From assembly GCA_002435385.1 (NCBI GenBank), contig DJMN01000034.1, positions 25,955-89,954 of the forward strand: DNA of 64,000 bases, read 5' to 3'. Position numbers and translations under genes: made by a program. The stretch comes from Patescibacteria group bacterium UBA6489. GTDB taxonomy: Bacteria; Patescibacteriota; Gracilibacteria; BD1-5; UBA6164. Shown in pieces: positions 54,410-64,000 of the stretch; the stretch's first letter is position 1, and every line of letters starts with the position of its first letter. A model generated the notes under the pieces. That model was not told the origin of the DNA. It made no database searches and was given only the letters and a program-made list of their open reading frames with translations.

Positions 54410-55369
54410 TTATTTTAATTTTAACTCTGGCATTCATTCTGTTCATAATCTGTTTCCTATATATAGAAGGATTTTATATTCTTCTATTGAAGTAGAAGGG
54501 ATGTCAAAGGAGATTTTTTTTCATTTTGGGAAACTGTCTTCAGTTCCTAAAAGTAATTCAAATTTAATGGGAATAACAGTTACTTTAGTCTTGTTTTTTT
54601 CTACAGATTCTAGATGTAAATGATATCATCAACTTACGAGTAAAGGTTTGTTCTCATAAAAATAAGTATTTGATTTATAAAACCGATGTGAATGTAAATA
54701 AAAATCATTATTATTAACTGGACTCAAAAGTAAATCTTTAGCAAAAATAGTATCTTCAGGGGTTTCTAAAGAAAAATGTAATTTATATCAATCATCTTTG
54801 ATAAAATTCATTTTTTCTTGTTCAGTAATATCCTTGAATCAACTATAAATATTTTCTTGTAGTTTTTTAATTCAAACATTAAAAACATAACTAGTAGGAT
54901 TTTTATTTGATAGTTCTTTTCTTTCTATATCGTTCATTCTATAATCAACATATTTTTCATTTTTTAAAATATATTTACCATTTAATCATAAAGGATCTAT
55001 TATGTTATCATCAGTATTATCAACATATAAGTCTAAAATTAATGTATTATCATTAAATTTAGCACTTCCAGTGTAGGCATAATGTCACATTTTATGAGGT
55101 ATGTTTTTTCAAAGAACAGTACCAGAATTTTTAGGAAAAGTGATTTTTTCTTGTTGAATATATGTTTTTGGAAAAATAGCTGACAAAAAATTGCTAGGAT
55201 GTCATATTCTATCACTAAAGAATGTTATAATGTAACCACTACCACTATTATTATTTTCAATGTACGCATATTTATGATTTCAAGGTATATTTTGAAAAAG
55301 TACTATTGAGACAAATATTATAAAACTTATAGGAAGACTATAAAGTAATATTTTTTTTATTTTTTTCAT
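54410..55369 (-). CDS. Unknown exported or anchored protein (319 aa)
   Basis: Starts MKKIKKILLYSLPISFIIFV, a single N-terminal helix that may be a signal or anchor, followed by a soluble domain with aromatic and Asn-rich patches. No recognised family. Lies 18 bases before the SPL-like gene in the same direction. Confidence 0.7.
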
Positions 55370-55428
55370 ATTGTTTTTTTATGGGAATTAAAATATTATT
55401 TTAGCGAATTTCTTTTAATAGTAAAATT

Positions 55429-56190
55429 TTACTTTATTATAAAATTTTCTAGGTGTTTTTCTAGTTTTGTTAGGAATTGTTTTTTGTTTAGGTCTTTGTT
55501 TTTTTCATAGAATGTTTTAAAGTTTTTTTGTGTAAGCGATTTATATTTGAAGTAGAGTTTTTGGAAGATGATTTTTTCTGAGAATGTGAAGGGGAATTTT
55601 GAAGAGTAGTTTTCTATGCTCGAGTTTTGTTTATTTTCTGATAGGTATTTTTGAATTTTTTCAACTAGTTCTTTGTAGTTAATATTTTTTTGTAATAGTT
55701 CTAGGGCTTTTTTGTAATCAAAGTTTTTTGTTTCTTCTCAGATTTTATCTATTGGGACTTTTAATATTATTCTTGGTATTTGATATTTTTGGGAGATTAA
55801 TTCTATCGCATATGACTCCATATCAACAAAATTTTCGTCTCAGAGTTTAGTTCATTTATAGACAATTTTTTCACTAGAAGCTATTGATTTAGGTATTGAA
55901 AATGTGAAAAATATTGGAGGTAGTATTTCTTTTTTTAGACTTAGATTATATATTCTGGAGATTTGTATTAGGTCTTCTTTTTTTTCTTTGTATCAGCAGA
56001 CTCATATGTTTATGATGAAATCTGGTGTGTTGTTTTCTAAATATTTTGTCAGGGAGAATATGGTTTCGTAGTTTCAGATTCATGTTGTTAGAAAATCAAA
56101 ATCTAGTTTGTTGAATCTGAGTTTTTTTATCTCTGATTTCACTGTTTTTAGTTCGGGTGGTGTTGCTGCTGTTATTAGTACTTTTGGCAT
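55429..56190 (-). CDS. Nucleoside phosphorylase/nucleosidase superfamily protein (253 aa)
   Basis: N-terminus MPKVLITAATPPELKTVKSE, then TTGIGNYETIFSL and IINIGVCGY, and VDMESYAIELISQKYQ with the ribose-binding Glu, as in MTA/SAH nucleosidase and futalosine hydrolase. The typical R-x-SD is replaced by KVPIDKI, so the exact base specificity is unclear. The last 70 residues are an extra helical tail. It stands between a repeat and an unknown exported protein gene. Confidence 0.75.
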
Positions 56191-56366
56191 TTGGTTGATT
56201 TTTAGTTTTATTTTTGGGTATTATATGGATTAGTGGAAAAATGGAAGAAGTTTTTCAAAATTTTTATGCAAAAAATGGGGGATGTAGAATAATGGAAAAT
56301 GAATTTTTTTGAAGGGCTAGTGATATGTAAGTTGATTTTATTTTAGTTTTGAGGAAATAGTTTTAT

Positions 56367-56532
56367 TGAACCGTTGGACTTTTACTTTTCACGTGAAAAG
56401 TAACAAAAACGCTTAAGGGGATAAATCTTCGCTGTGAGCTAGGTTTATTTTGTGGCTCGTTTGACGGCGAAGGTTATCCCCTTAAGAATCCTGATTGATA
56501 CACATCGGAAGAATTTTTTGTATTTTATAGTT
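56367..56532. repeat. AAAAGTAACAAAA hairpin element, copy 2
   Basis: GAACCGTTGGACTTTTACTT, the ACTTTTCACGTGAAAAGT palindrome, then CTTAAGGGGATAA (56412-56424) pairing with TTATCCCCTTAAG (56474-56486) and CTTCGC with GCGAAG. The loop contains ATTTTGTGGCTCG. About 166 bases; fills most of the gap between aldolase and the nucleosidase gene. Confidence 0.9.
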
Positions 56533-56537
56533 GAATC

Positions 56538-57602
56538 CTAATTTCTATTCAAAGCATTTAAATCTTTAAAAGCTTTTATTACTCTGTTTTTCATAGATTC
56601 TTGTCCTTTTGAAAGCCATTTTCTAGGGTCATAGTATTTTTTGTTTGGCATGTCTTCTCCTTCTGGATTTCAGATTTGTCCTTGTAGATAGTCTTTGTTT
56701 TCTTCAACGAAGTTTTTTACTCATTCCCAGAATGCCCATTGTGTATCAGTGTCAACATTCATTTTGATAACTCAGTAGTCTATGGCTTGTTTTATTTTTT
56801 CTTCTTCGCTTCCACTTCATCCATGGAATACATAGTTTACAGGATTTTCATTAGTATCATATTTTTTAGCAATATATTTTTGTGCCTCATCTAAAATTTC
56901 TGGTCTTAATTTTACATTTCATGGTTTATAAACTCAGTGAACATTTCCAAACATTGCAGCAAGTGTAAAGTTATCTCAGATACTAGATAGGTGTTCATAG
57001 GCATATGCTAGTTCTTCTGAAGATGTATACATTTTTTTTGTGTCTGATGTTGTGTCTGCTCATTCTTCTTCTCATCCTGTTATTCAGATTTCTACTTCAA
57101 GTCAGATGTTTAGTTTGTTGAATTCTTCAAAGTATTTCTTAGAAATTTCTATGTTTTCTTTTAGTGGTTCTACTGATAGATCTAGCATATGTGATGAGAA
57201 TAGTGGTCTTCATTTTTCTTTAAAATATTTTTTATTTTCTTCTAGCAATCAATCAAGCCGAGGTAATACCTTTTTGTTAGCATGGTCAGTATGTACTATT
57301 GCAACTACTCATATTTTTTCAGCTAAAGTTTGTATGTGTTTTGCTCAGGCTACACAACCTAATATTTGTGCATCTAGAGGGCTTAATGCATTAGATCAGT
57401 TGAATTGTCATCATCCATAAGTAAACTGAATAATTATTGGAGAGTTTGCTTCTTTTGCTGCTTCTAGGGCTGCATTTATAGAGTTTGAGCCTATTACATT
57501 TATTGCTGGGATTGCAAATTTGTTTTCTTTTGCATAGTTATAAACTTTTTTTAAGTCTTCTCAGTAGATAACTCAAGGTTTTACTAGATCTAGAACTCAC
57601 AT
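56538..57602 (-). CDS. fba: Fructose-bisphosphate aldolase, class II
   Basis: Zinc-dependent aldolase of glycolysis. 354 residues; ENKFAIPAINVIGSNSINAA, HTDHANKKVLP (metal/active-site Asp and His), GLEVEIGITGGEEEGADTT, MFGNVHGVYKPGN and VFHGGSGS with metal His residues, and KMNVDTDTQWAFWEGV. Starts ATG UGA, giving MGVLDLVKPGVIYGED. Confidence 0.95.
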
Positions 57603-57882
57603 ATTTTGGAAAATTAGGAATTAAAGTATTTTTTAGAACTTTTATTATAGTTATAAATGGTATTTTAAAAAGTTTCTTGTGAATGTTAGTTTTTTTTTAT
57701 GTTTTATTGTCTTTTATTCTTGCGGTTTGGCTATATTCAAGAATGTTTTATAAGGTAGAGATTTTTACTTGTTTATTAAAGTTTAGTTTTTCCTTGTGTA
57801 AAGAGAATAAGTCTTGTTTTATTTGTAAAATAATTATTATATCAAATATAATTTGTTCTTTTATATACTAAATTTCATAAAT

Positions 57883-60414
57883 ATGAGGGAAAGGCTTTTT
57901 AAGTTTCTTGTGTTTGTGTTCTTTTCAGTTTTATTATTAAGAGTAGTTTGAGCGACTCGGCCAACAAACTTTTATTCTCCATGAGAGACTAGCAATCCAA
58001 GTTGTTCTCCATGAGATTCTAATTGTAATGTAGAGATAAATACACCAAGTAGTTCAAGCATGAGTAATCGGGATAATGCTTATAATCGGTGAAATCATTT
58101 AAGTCAGTGATACTTGACTTGATATACAGAAACGGATCCTAATGTAGAGGTTTTTGCAAAAACGAGTCTTCCTTCTTGTAGTGTTTGAGAAGTCTTAAAG
58201 TGAAGTGGATGAGTTTTATCTTGTGTATTTGCTAGTTGAACAAGTGATAATCTTTGAAATCATACAGCTACTCAAAATTTGAATTTAACTACTTATAAGC
58301 TGGTTTGAAATGGTTGAACTTCAGGTATAAGTATAACTTCTACTTGAGCGGTATGAATATGAATAACTACTCCAACAGATACTTTACACTTATCATGAAG
58401 TCTTAGGGTTACCTGAACTGTAAAAGATTCAACGAATTCAGCTTGAACAAATGGTCAAATTTTATCTAGTACAAGCACTGGTACTAAGTGGATAGTAAAT
58501 TCATGAAGGGATTCAATTCCTTTGTGGAAATCAAGTTCTAGTGGAGAGGTTTATTCTTTAAATGATATTGTAAACTATAATTGAAGGCTTTATATTAATA
58601 TTACAGGAACTAATACAGATACATCTCCTGATAGTGATGCAGTAAATTGGTCTTATATGTACTCAGAAGAGTTGGATATTATGAGGATTACAGATGGTAT
58701 GTCTTTTCAAAAACCATCTTTGTATACAGTAAATGATTGAGGTCTTCAGTTTGAAGTAGAAGCTATGTGATGATGAGATATTACATTTAGAATTGATGGG
58801 GTTGATTCTGTTTTGGATTGTACAACTGGAGCTTGAATTGGTTGAAGAGCAAGGGTAGCTTTGATTCCTTGAACTAGTGCAACTAATCCAACTACAAATT
58901 ATATTTATGTAACAAATTCATGATGAGTTGCAACACTTAATACCTCAACAACTGTGCCAACAGGGGCTTTTTGATGGATTTGAAAGATGATAGTTCCTGA
59001 TGCTACTACCTGGAATACAACAGGACCATATCTTAGTCAGAGATATACTGAATCTTTTTTGAATGATAGTAGATGAGCTTTATCTCATGAAAGAGAGAAG
59101 ATTAGAGCTTTATGAGCTGTTTATCTGAGTTGACTTTCTCATACTTTAAATATTACTACTAATCCTTCTTCTGCTGATAATGTTCATCTTGCTGTGTCTT
59201 CTTGAGTTGTTTATCAATTGCATAGGCAAACATTTCCTGCAATTTCAACTTGACCTTATTATTATGGAAATTGACCTAGTCAATATATGCAAATAACGGA
59301 CTTGAATCAAATACTTACTGATTCAGAATGAATTTCTCTTTCTGGTAAGCATTTTAACTTAGTTATTTGGTGAAGTGTAAACTATTCGACAGGGGAAAGT
59401 AAACTTTTTGTAAATATTCCAGATGGTTCTTATAATAATGATAATCAAGCAAAGAGGGACAGGGATAATACAGCTGATTATACCGTACCTGATGATATGA
59501 GGTCTACAGCTTTTTTGATTGCTAGAGTTACATTAAGGCATGATACTAAAAATGGTGGAACTTGGGAAAATTTGGGTACGTATTCTTTACTTGGTAATAC
59601 TATTGGTTCTCGTAATGGTTGAGCTGCTGCTGTGGCTTCTAATGATTTTGAGGATGCTAAATTTAAGATTTTTGATAATGTTGATTCGAGTAAAGAGTTA
59701 TCTTTTGAAGTTTCTGGGATATCTACAGCTACTGTTAGGACTATTACTGTTCCAGATGGTAACGGTACTTTAGGTCTTTTTACTGGTTTATCATGAGGGC
59801 AGAAACTTATCTGAGGTACTGCTACTACAGATAGCTTAAGTTTACAAAGTACTTCTTGAGTGTGAGTTAATTGAGCTAGTATTAAATTTTTGGTTGGTAA
59901 TAATTGAGCTACTCAGGCTATGACTGTTTCAAATACTGGTAGTGTTGGTATTTGAACAGCTTCTCCTACTGCTCAGTTGCATACAACTTGAACTGTTAGA
60001 TTTGAAAATTTTGGAGCTTGAACATTGCAGACTGATGGTTCTTGAAATTTGTCTGTGTCTTCTGATGAGAGGTTGAAGGATATAAGTTGAGAATTTACTT
60101 GAGGGATAGATAAGTTATTAAATATTGATCCTATTGTTTATAGTTGGAATAAATTGTCTTGATTAGAAACAAAGAGTAGTTATGTATGATTTTCTGCTCA
60201 GAATATAAAAGAGAATATTCCTGAGGCTGTTTGAATGGATAATAGAGGGTATTTGACTTTGCAGGATAGACCGATAGTTGCAGCACTAGTAAATGCTGTG
60301 AAGGAAATATGGAGAGGTATTAGTGAGAATGATAGGGAGATTGAGAGGTTGAAGAAGGATAATGAGGAGTTGAGGGAGAGGTTGTTGGAGGTGGAGAAGA
60401 GGTTGGGGATGTAA
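57883..60414 (+). CDS. Surface fibre protein with S74-type intramolecular chaperone (843 aa)
   Basis: Signal-like N-terminus (MRERLFKFLVFVFFSVLLLR), then a Ser/Thr/Gly-rich stalk typical of fibres. Segments such as TGAVGIGITTPTDTLHLSG and SVGIGTASPTAQLHTTG are the repeats common in phage tail and adhesin fibres. DIVNYNGRLYINITGTNT near residue 220 resembles a carbohydrate-binding module. The C-terminal 120 residues contain SSDERLKDISGEF, PIVYSWNKLSG, YVGFSAQNIKENIPEAV and LTLQDRPIVAALVNAVKEI: a peptidase S74 (endosialidase-type) chaperone that helps trimers fold and then cuts itself off. A coiled coil ends the protein. Likely a host-binding surface fibre. Confidence 0.85.
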
Positions 60415-60443
60415 TTATTGTTTTGTATATTAATTAGTAGGAA

Positions 60444-62285
60444 ATGAAGTTTAAGGAGAAAATAATTTTTTTTGTAGTATTTTTGTTATGCTTTTTTTCT
60501 GTTGTTTGGGCGGATGGGATTGATTCTACTGATAAGTGGGCTTGGTGAGAGGATATTTGATGGTTGAATTTTTGAGTGTCTGGGGGGAATGTTGATGTTA
60601 CAAATACAGAGATAACAGGATTTGCTTGGAGTGATAATTATGGATGGATAAATATGAGTCCTAGTAATTCTGGAGTTAATAATACTATAAATTGATTGAA
60701 CTGAGTTTGAGATTGTTATGGGCAGTTGTCTTGAAAAGCTTGGGGCGATAATCTGTGATGGATTGATTTTTCTGGTGTGAGGATTGATGAGAATGGATAT
60801 TTTTCATGAACTTGAACTTGAGTTAATTCTTGAAATATTTATTTCTCAGGTTCTACTTATAAACTTAGAACAGATTGGAGACCTGATTGTGTGAAACCTG
60901 TGACTCCGAGTAGTTCTCCAACTATGACAAGTTGAGCAGGTAATGTAACTACTGATACAACTCCTGATTTTACTTGAAATTGTTCTGAAAATGGTGGTAC
61001 TATAAATTTGTACATTGATGGTGCAATATTTTGAACATGAACCTGTAGTTCTGGCACTTTTTCAGTAACATCGTCTGTACTAACTTTGTGAAGTCATAGT
61101 GTAAAATTTTCTGAAAAGGATTTGGCATGAAATGAAAGTGACTTTTCACCATTGTTGAGTATAACTATAGAATCTGAGACTGTGGTATTGACCTGATGAG
61201 GTGGTAGTTGAGGAGGTCCAACTCCTGTTAAATATATTCCTTCTAGTTTGGCAATAGAAAAAATGAAGCTGTCATGAACTGGAACAAGTGAGAGTGAAAC
61301 AGGAAGTGTAGAGATAGTAGAAGAGGATGAATCTGTTAAAGAATTTATGGATGATTGAACTATAAAGGTTTCAAAGAGTATTGAAGGGAATAGTGTTGAA
61401 TATTTTTTAAAGGATGATTATCCTGAGTGTAGTGTAATTGATAATGTGTTGCTTGGACGTGAATATATGTCTAGTTATAAAAGTAGGTTTTTGGATTTAA
61501 TAGATGCTGTTAATAAAGAGGCTATAGTTTCGTTTGAAAAGACATGAATTGTTCATTGAACTACACAAACAACATTTGAGCCTAAAAAAGAGATATCTAG
61601 AGTAGAATTTTTGAAAATAGTTCTTAGAAGTCATTGTTATACTTATGATAATGAGGATACTAGTGATTTAGAGTTTGTTGATGTTGATAAAAGTTCTTGG
61701 GAAGCTAAAGTTATAAAAAAGTGAGTGTGACTGTGAATAATTAAATGAGATACTGCTGAAATAGATGGTAGAGTAGTGGAGACTCCTATATGAGTTAGTT
61801 CTTCAAAGGAAGATGTTTTGATGTTACAGAATACTTTGAAGATTGTTAATTTGTATTATTGAGAGATTGATGGTGTTTATAATTCTGATTTAAGGGATTC
61901 TATTTTTAAGTTTCAATTGGATAATTGAGTTGTAAAAGGTGAAGATGATTTGTGAGTTTGATATTGGGGAGTGAAGACTAGAGAGACTTTTAAAAATAAG
62001 TATTGAGTTGGTGTGAAAAAGGTGTTTAGGGGCACTGATTCTATTTCAAAGATAGAGGCTATAAGTATATTGTTTAGAATGGCTTTGTTGCAGTTGGGAA
62101 ATAGCTGATATGAAAATACTTATTTGGATATTACTGTTGATTGGCAGGATAAGTATGTTAGTCAGTGAGAGTATTTGTGAGTGTTTAATCCTGAGGAGAC
62201 AAATGGAATTTTTGCTCCTGATTCAAAGGTTAGTAGGGATGAGATGGTTGGTTTTATAGTTAAGACTATTGGTTTGTATAGATAG
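60444..62285 (+). CDS. Exported wall protein with PG-binding and SLH-like domains (613 aa)
   Basis: Signal peptide MKFKEKIIFFVVFLLCFFSV. Residues 30-150 have Trp-rich repeats (WGEDIGWLNFG, WSDNYGWINMS, WGDNLGWIDFS). Then an Ig-like domain (TTDTTPDFTGNCSENGG) and a Gly-rich linker. The C-terminal 250 residues contain SLH-like pieces (FEPKKEISRVEFLKIVLRS, FAPDSKVSRDEMVGFIVKT) around a peptidoglycan-binding-like repeat (VLMLQNTLKIVNLYYGEIDG). It starts 30 bases after the fibre gene and is followed by a terminator, so both are one operon. Likely anchors or displays surface structures. Confidence 0.8.
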
Positions 62286-62297
62286 GGGAGTAAAGAG

Positions 62298-62333
62298 AAA
62301 AGAATGCTTTTTTGTGAAAAGCATTCTTTTTTT
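62298..62333 (+). terminator. Terminator of the fibre operon
   Basis: AGAATGCTTTT-TTGTG-AAAAGCATTCT followed by T7; 13 bases after the stop. Confidence 0.9.
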
Positions 62334-62389
62334 GTGTTTTGGTAAATTAAGTTAGGGGAAAATGAATGTTTTGTGGTTGTTTGATTTTT

Positions 62390-62552
62390 GGAACCGTTGA
62401 ACCTTTACTTTTCGCATGAAAAGTAATAAAAACGCTTAAGAGTATAAATCTTCGCTGTGGAGCTAGGAGGATTTTGTGGCTCGTTTGACGGCGAAGGTTA
62501 TATCCTTAAGAATCCCATTGATACACATCAAAAATTTTTTGTGTTTTGGTAG
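62390..62552. repeat. AAAAGTAACAAAA hairpin element, copy 3
   Basis: GAACCGTTGAACCTTTACTT, ACTTTTCGCATGAAAAGT, stem CTTAAGAGTATAA (62435-62447) with TTATATCCTTAAG (62498-62510), CTTCGC/GCGAAG, and the loop ATTTTGTGGCTCG, then TTGATACACATC. It aligns end to end with the copy at 56367. Confidence 0.9.
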
Positions 62553-62626
62553 TTAGTTATTTTTTGGATTTTTAGGGGGGATGGTTCAGGATGGATTTTG
62601 GAAAAGAAAGTTTATATTTTTTTTAT

Positions 62627-63961
62627 TTAGAATTTTAGTAAATCATCACAGTTTGTTATTGCATTTTTTACCATTTCTATTATTTGTTCTATGCTGTTTA
62701 GTTCAGGATTCATTTTACGGTCTTCAGTAGAAAAATAATTTTGTTCTTTTATCCATTTCTGGTAATCTTCTGGTGAGATATCTTCTAATTCTTCTAATAT
62801 TTTTATGAATCTTTGTTTTAGACTTGGTAATTTTGAATTGATTTTTGGACCCCAAACGGAGAAATCTATAGAATATTCATAAAAAAAATTCTTTTCATGA
62901 CCATTAATTGTAGTAACTTTTGGGTTTCTCATTAATTCTTTTAATTCAATTCTACTCCAAAGGCTTTTAGATGTTGTTCCTTTGATGAATGTTATTGCTT
63001 CACCAGATGCTTGTTCAGAGAATTTTATTGATGCTTTTTCCCAAATTTCGTAGTCTAATGGACCAAATAATAAGTCTAAACCTACTAGTAAATTTCCTGT
63101 TTCTGTATTAAATAAATCTCTATCCTTAGGATTATTTTTTAAGTGTGATTCTGCTAATCCTCTGTTGTTTAATATATTTTTGTATGATGTTATATCTGTA
63201 TTTTGTGGTTTTCCACAAAAATCTAAGCTATATCTAATATGGGTTTCTATTTCTGTAGGATTATAGTTAGATAAAAATAAATTTTCATTTGATTCATAAG
63301 AATAGAATATGGACTTACCTCATTTAGGGGGAGAAAAATTACCATTTTTAACAATTTCAAGAAGTTCTTCTTTAGAAGGAGGAATATTTTTATCTTTTCT
63401 TTCTAACCATATTTCAGGAATCTTTAGAGTTTTTATATGTTTTTCTTTCTCTCTAGAATATATGGCTTTATCTCATTTTACCATATATTCTAATCCCCAT
63501 TTTTTTATTTTATTAATATGAGTAACATTAGGATTTGCTAATAGGATTGGAAATATTTCTTTATACATAAAAGATTCTCTGTTTGCATCAAGAGATAATA
63601 TTGTAACATTTCCTATGGCAACTTTTGCTGTTTTTAGTTTTAAAATTTGAAGTAATTCATTTAAATCAGAATTTGTATCTAAAAAATTTAAATGATAATG
63701 AATTTTCTCCCATGCTTTTGTTGCAAACGGTAGAAAAAGAGCTCATTTTAGAATTCATTTTTTCCAGCTATGTGATGCTAGTGTATCAGCAAGGTGTAGA
63801 TTATCTAGACTTGGATTTTCACTATTTTCCCAAAGAATTAGAGAATTGTCTGGAGTTTCAAAGTAACTTGCTGGAAGATTTAAAAGTATTGACTTTAATT
63901 CTTCTATATTTAATCTTTCATTTGATAAATTATTATAACTTATTGTATCAGAAAATCACAT
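62627..63961 (-). CDS. Unknown soluble protein (444 aa)
   Basis: Starts ATG UGA (MGFSDTISYNNLSNERLNI). Soluble, helical, with a Trp-rich region (WKKGILKGALFLPFATKAWE) and a Pro-rich segment. No known motif. It runs to within 40 bases of the window end; the upstream context is not visible. UGA use is low compared with other genes here. Confidence 0.7.
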
Positions 63962-64000
63962 TATTTATTTTTTATTACACTAAAGTAAAAAACGAAGTGC

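Noticed and set aside
57683..57871. 62-codon plus-strand ORF (hydrophobic) before the fibre gene
   Set aside because: No ribosome-binding site, no UGA glycine, low-complexity T-rich sequence, and it sits where the fibre promoter should be; probably a chance frame.
1..64000. CRISPR array, insertion sequence, prophage or rRNA operon
   Set aside because: No regularly spaced direct repeats, no transposase, phage structural gene or rRNA sequence was recognised; the repeats found are hairpin elements without spacers.

Overview
The window is very AT-rich and only reads sensibly if UGA encodes glycine (genetic code 25). With UGA as stop nearly every gene breaks into short pieces. With UGA as Gly, about 50 intact genes appear, and the UGAs fall on invariant glycines: the Gly-Gly of the DSGGFQ loop of tRNA-guanine transglycosylase, the three glycines of the MiaA P-loop GPTGSGKT, and the Rossmann glycines of MurC. 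Code 25, strong AT bias and small genes point to a Candidate Phyla Radiation bacterium, Gracilibacteria (BD1-5) or Absconditabacteria (SR1). All stops used here are UAA or UAG. Neither the UCA-anticodon tRNA-Gly nor a release-factor gene lies in the window.

Region 1-10031 (minus strand) is a surface-glycan locus. Transcription runs flippase, hexapeptide N-acetyltransferase, DegT-type aminotransferase, Gfo/Idh/MocA oxidoreductase, UDP-sugar 6-dehydrogenase, then cysQ, sat, cysC, a second flippase and a sulfotransferase that leaves the window. The first enzymes match the four-step route to UDP-2,3-diacetamido-2,3-dideoxy-glucuronic acid (WbpA/B/E/D type). The second set makes PAPS, transfers sulfate and removes the PAP by-product. 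The likely product is a sulfated, di-N-acetylated acidic surface polysaccharide.

Region 10178-22287 holds a malic enzyme, a 1233-residue membrane protein of GT-C character, tgt, a site-2 protease (RseP type) whose C-terminal tail is encoded by a palindromic repeat, and a 1372-residue unknown protein with an HExxH motif. Region 22287-33268 is mostly housekeeping: a pilin-like gene, rlmN, secD, two related small membrane proteins, murC, pth, a TPR protein, a Xer-type recombinase, an HD-domain phosphohydrolase and map. Region 33418-39463 has a CYTH protein, a gene broken by an in-frame UAA, PPK2, a PriA gene lacking its N-terminal half, dnaN and a small unknown gene with a highly structured leader.

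Region 39813-46505 contains tRNA-Gln, rplL and rplJ behind an L10 leader, rpmE, tRNA-Leu/Tyr/Thr, miaA, two small unknown genes, nth and citramalate synthase. Region 46667-57602 carries membrane and unknown proteins, a UPF0489 protein, prepilin peptidase, a 1037-residue unknown, an SPL-like radical SAM protein, a nucleosidase-family protein and class II aldolase. Region 57883-62285 encodes two large exported proteins: a fibre with a C-terminal S74-type intramolecular chaperone, and a wall protein with peptidoglycan-binding and SLH-like segments.

Three families of hairpin-forming intergenic repeats are scattered through the window. One has three copies with changed but mostly re-paired stems. 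No CRISPR array, insertion sequence, prophage or rRNA was seen.
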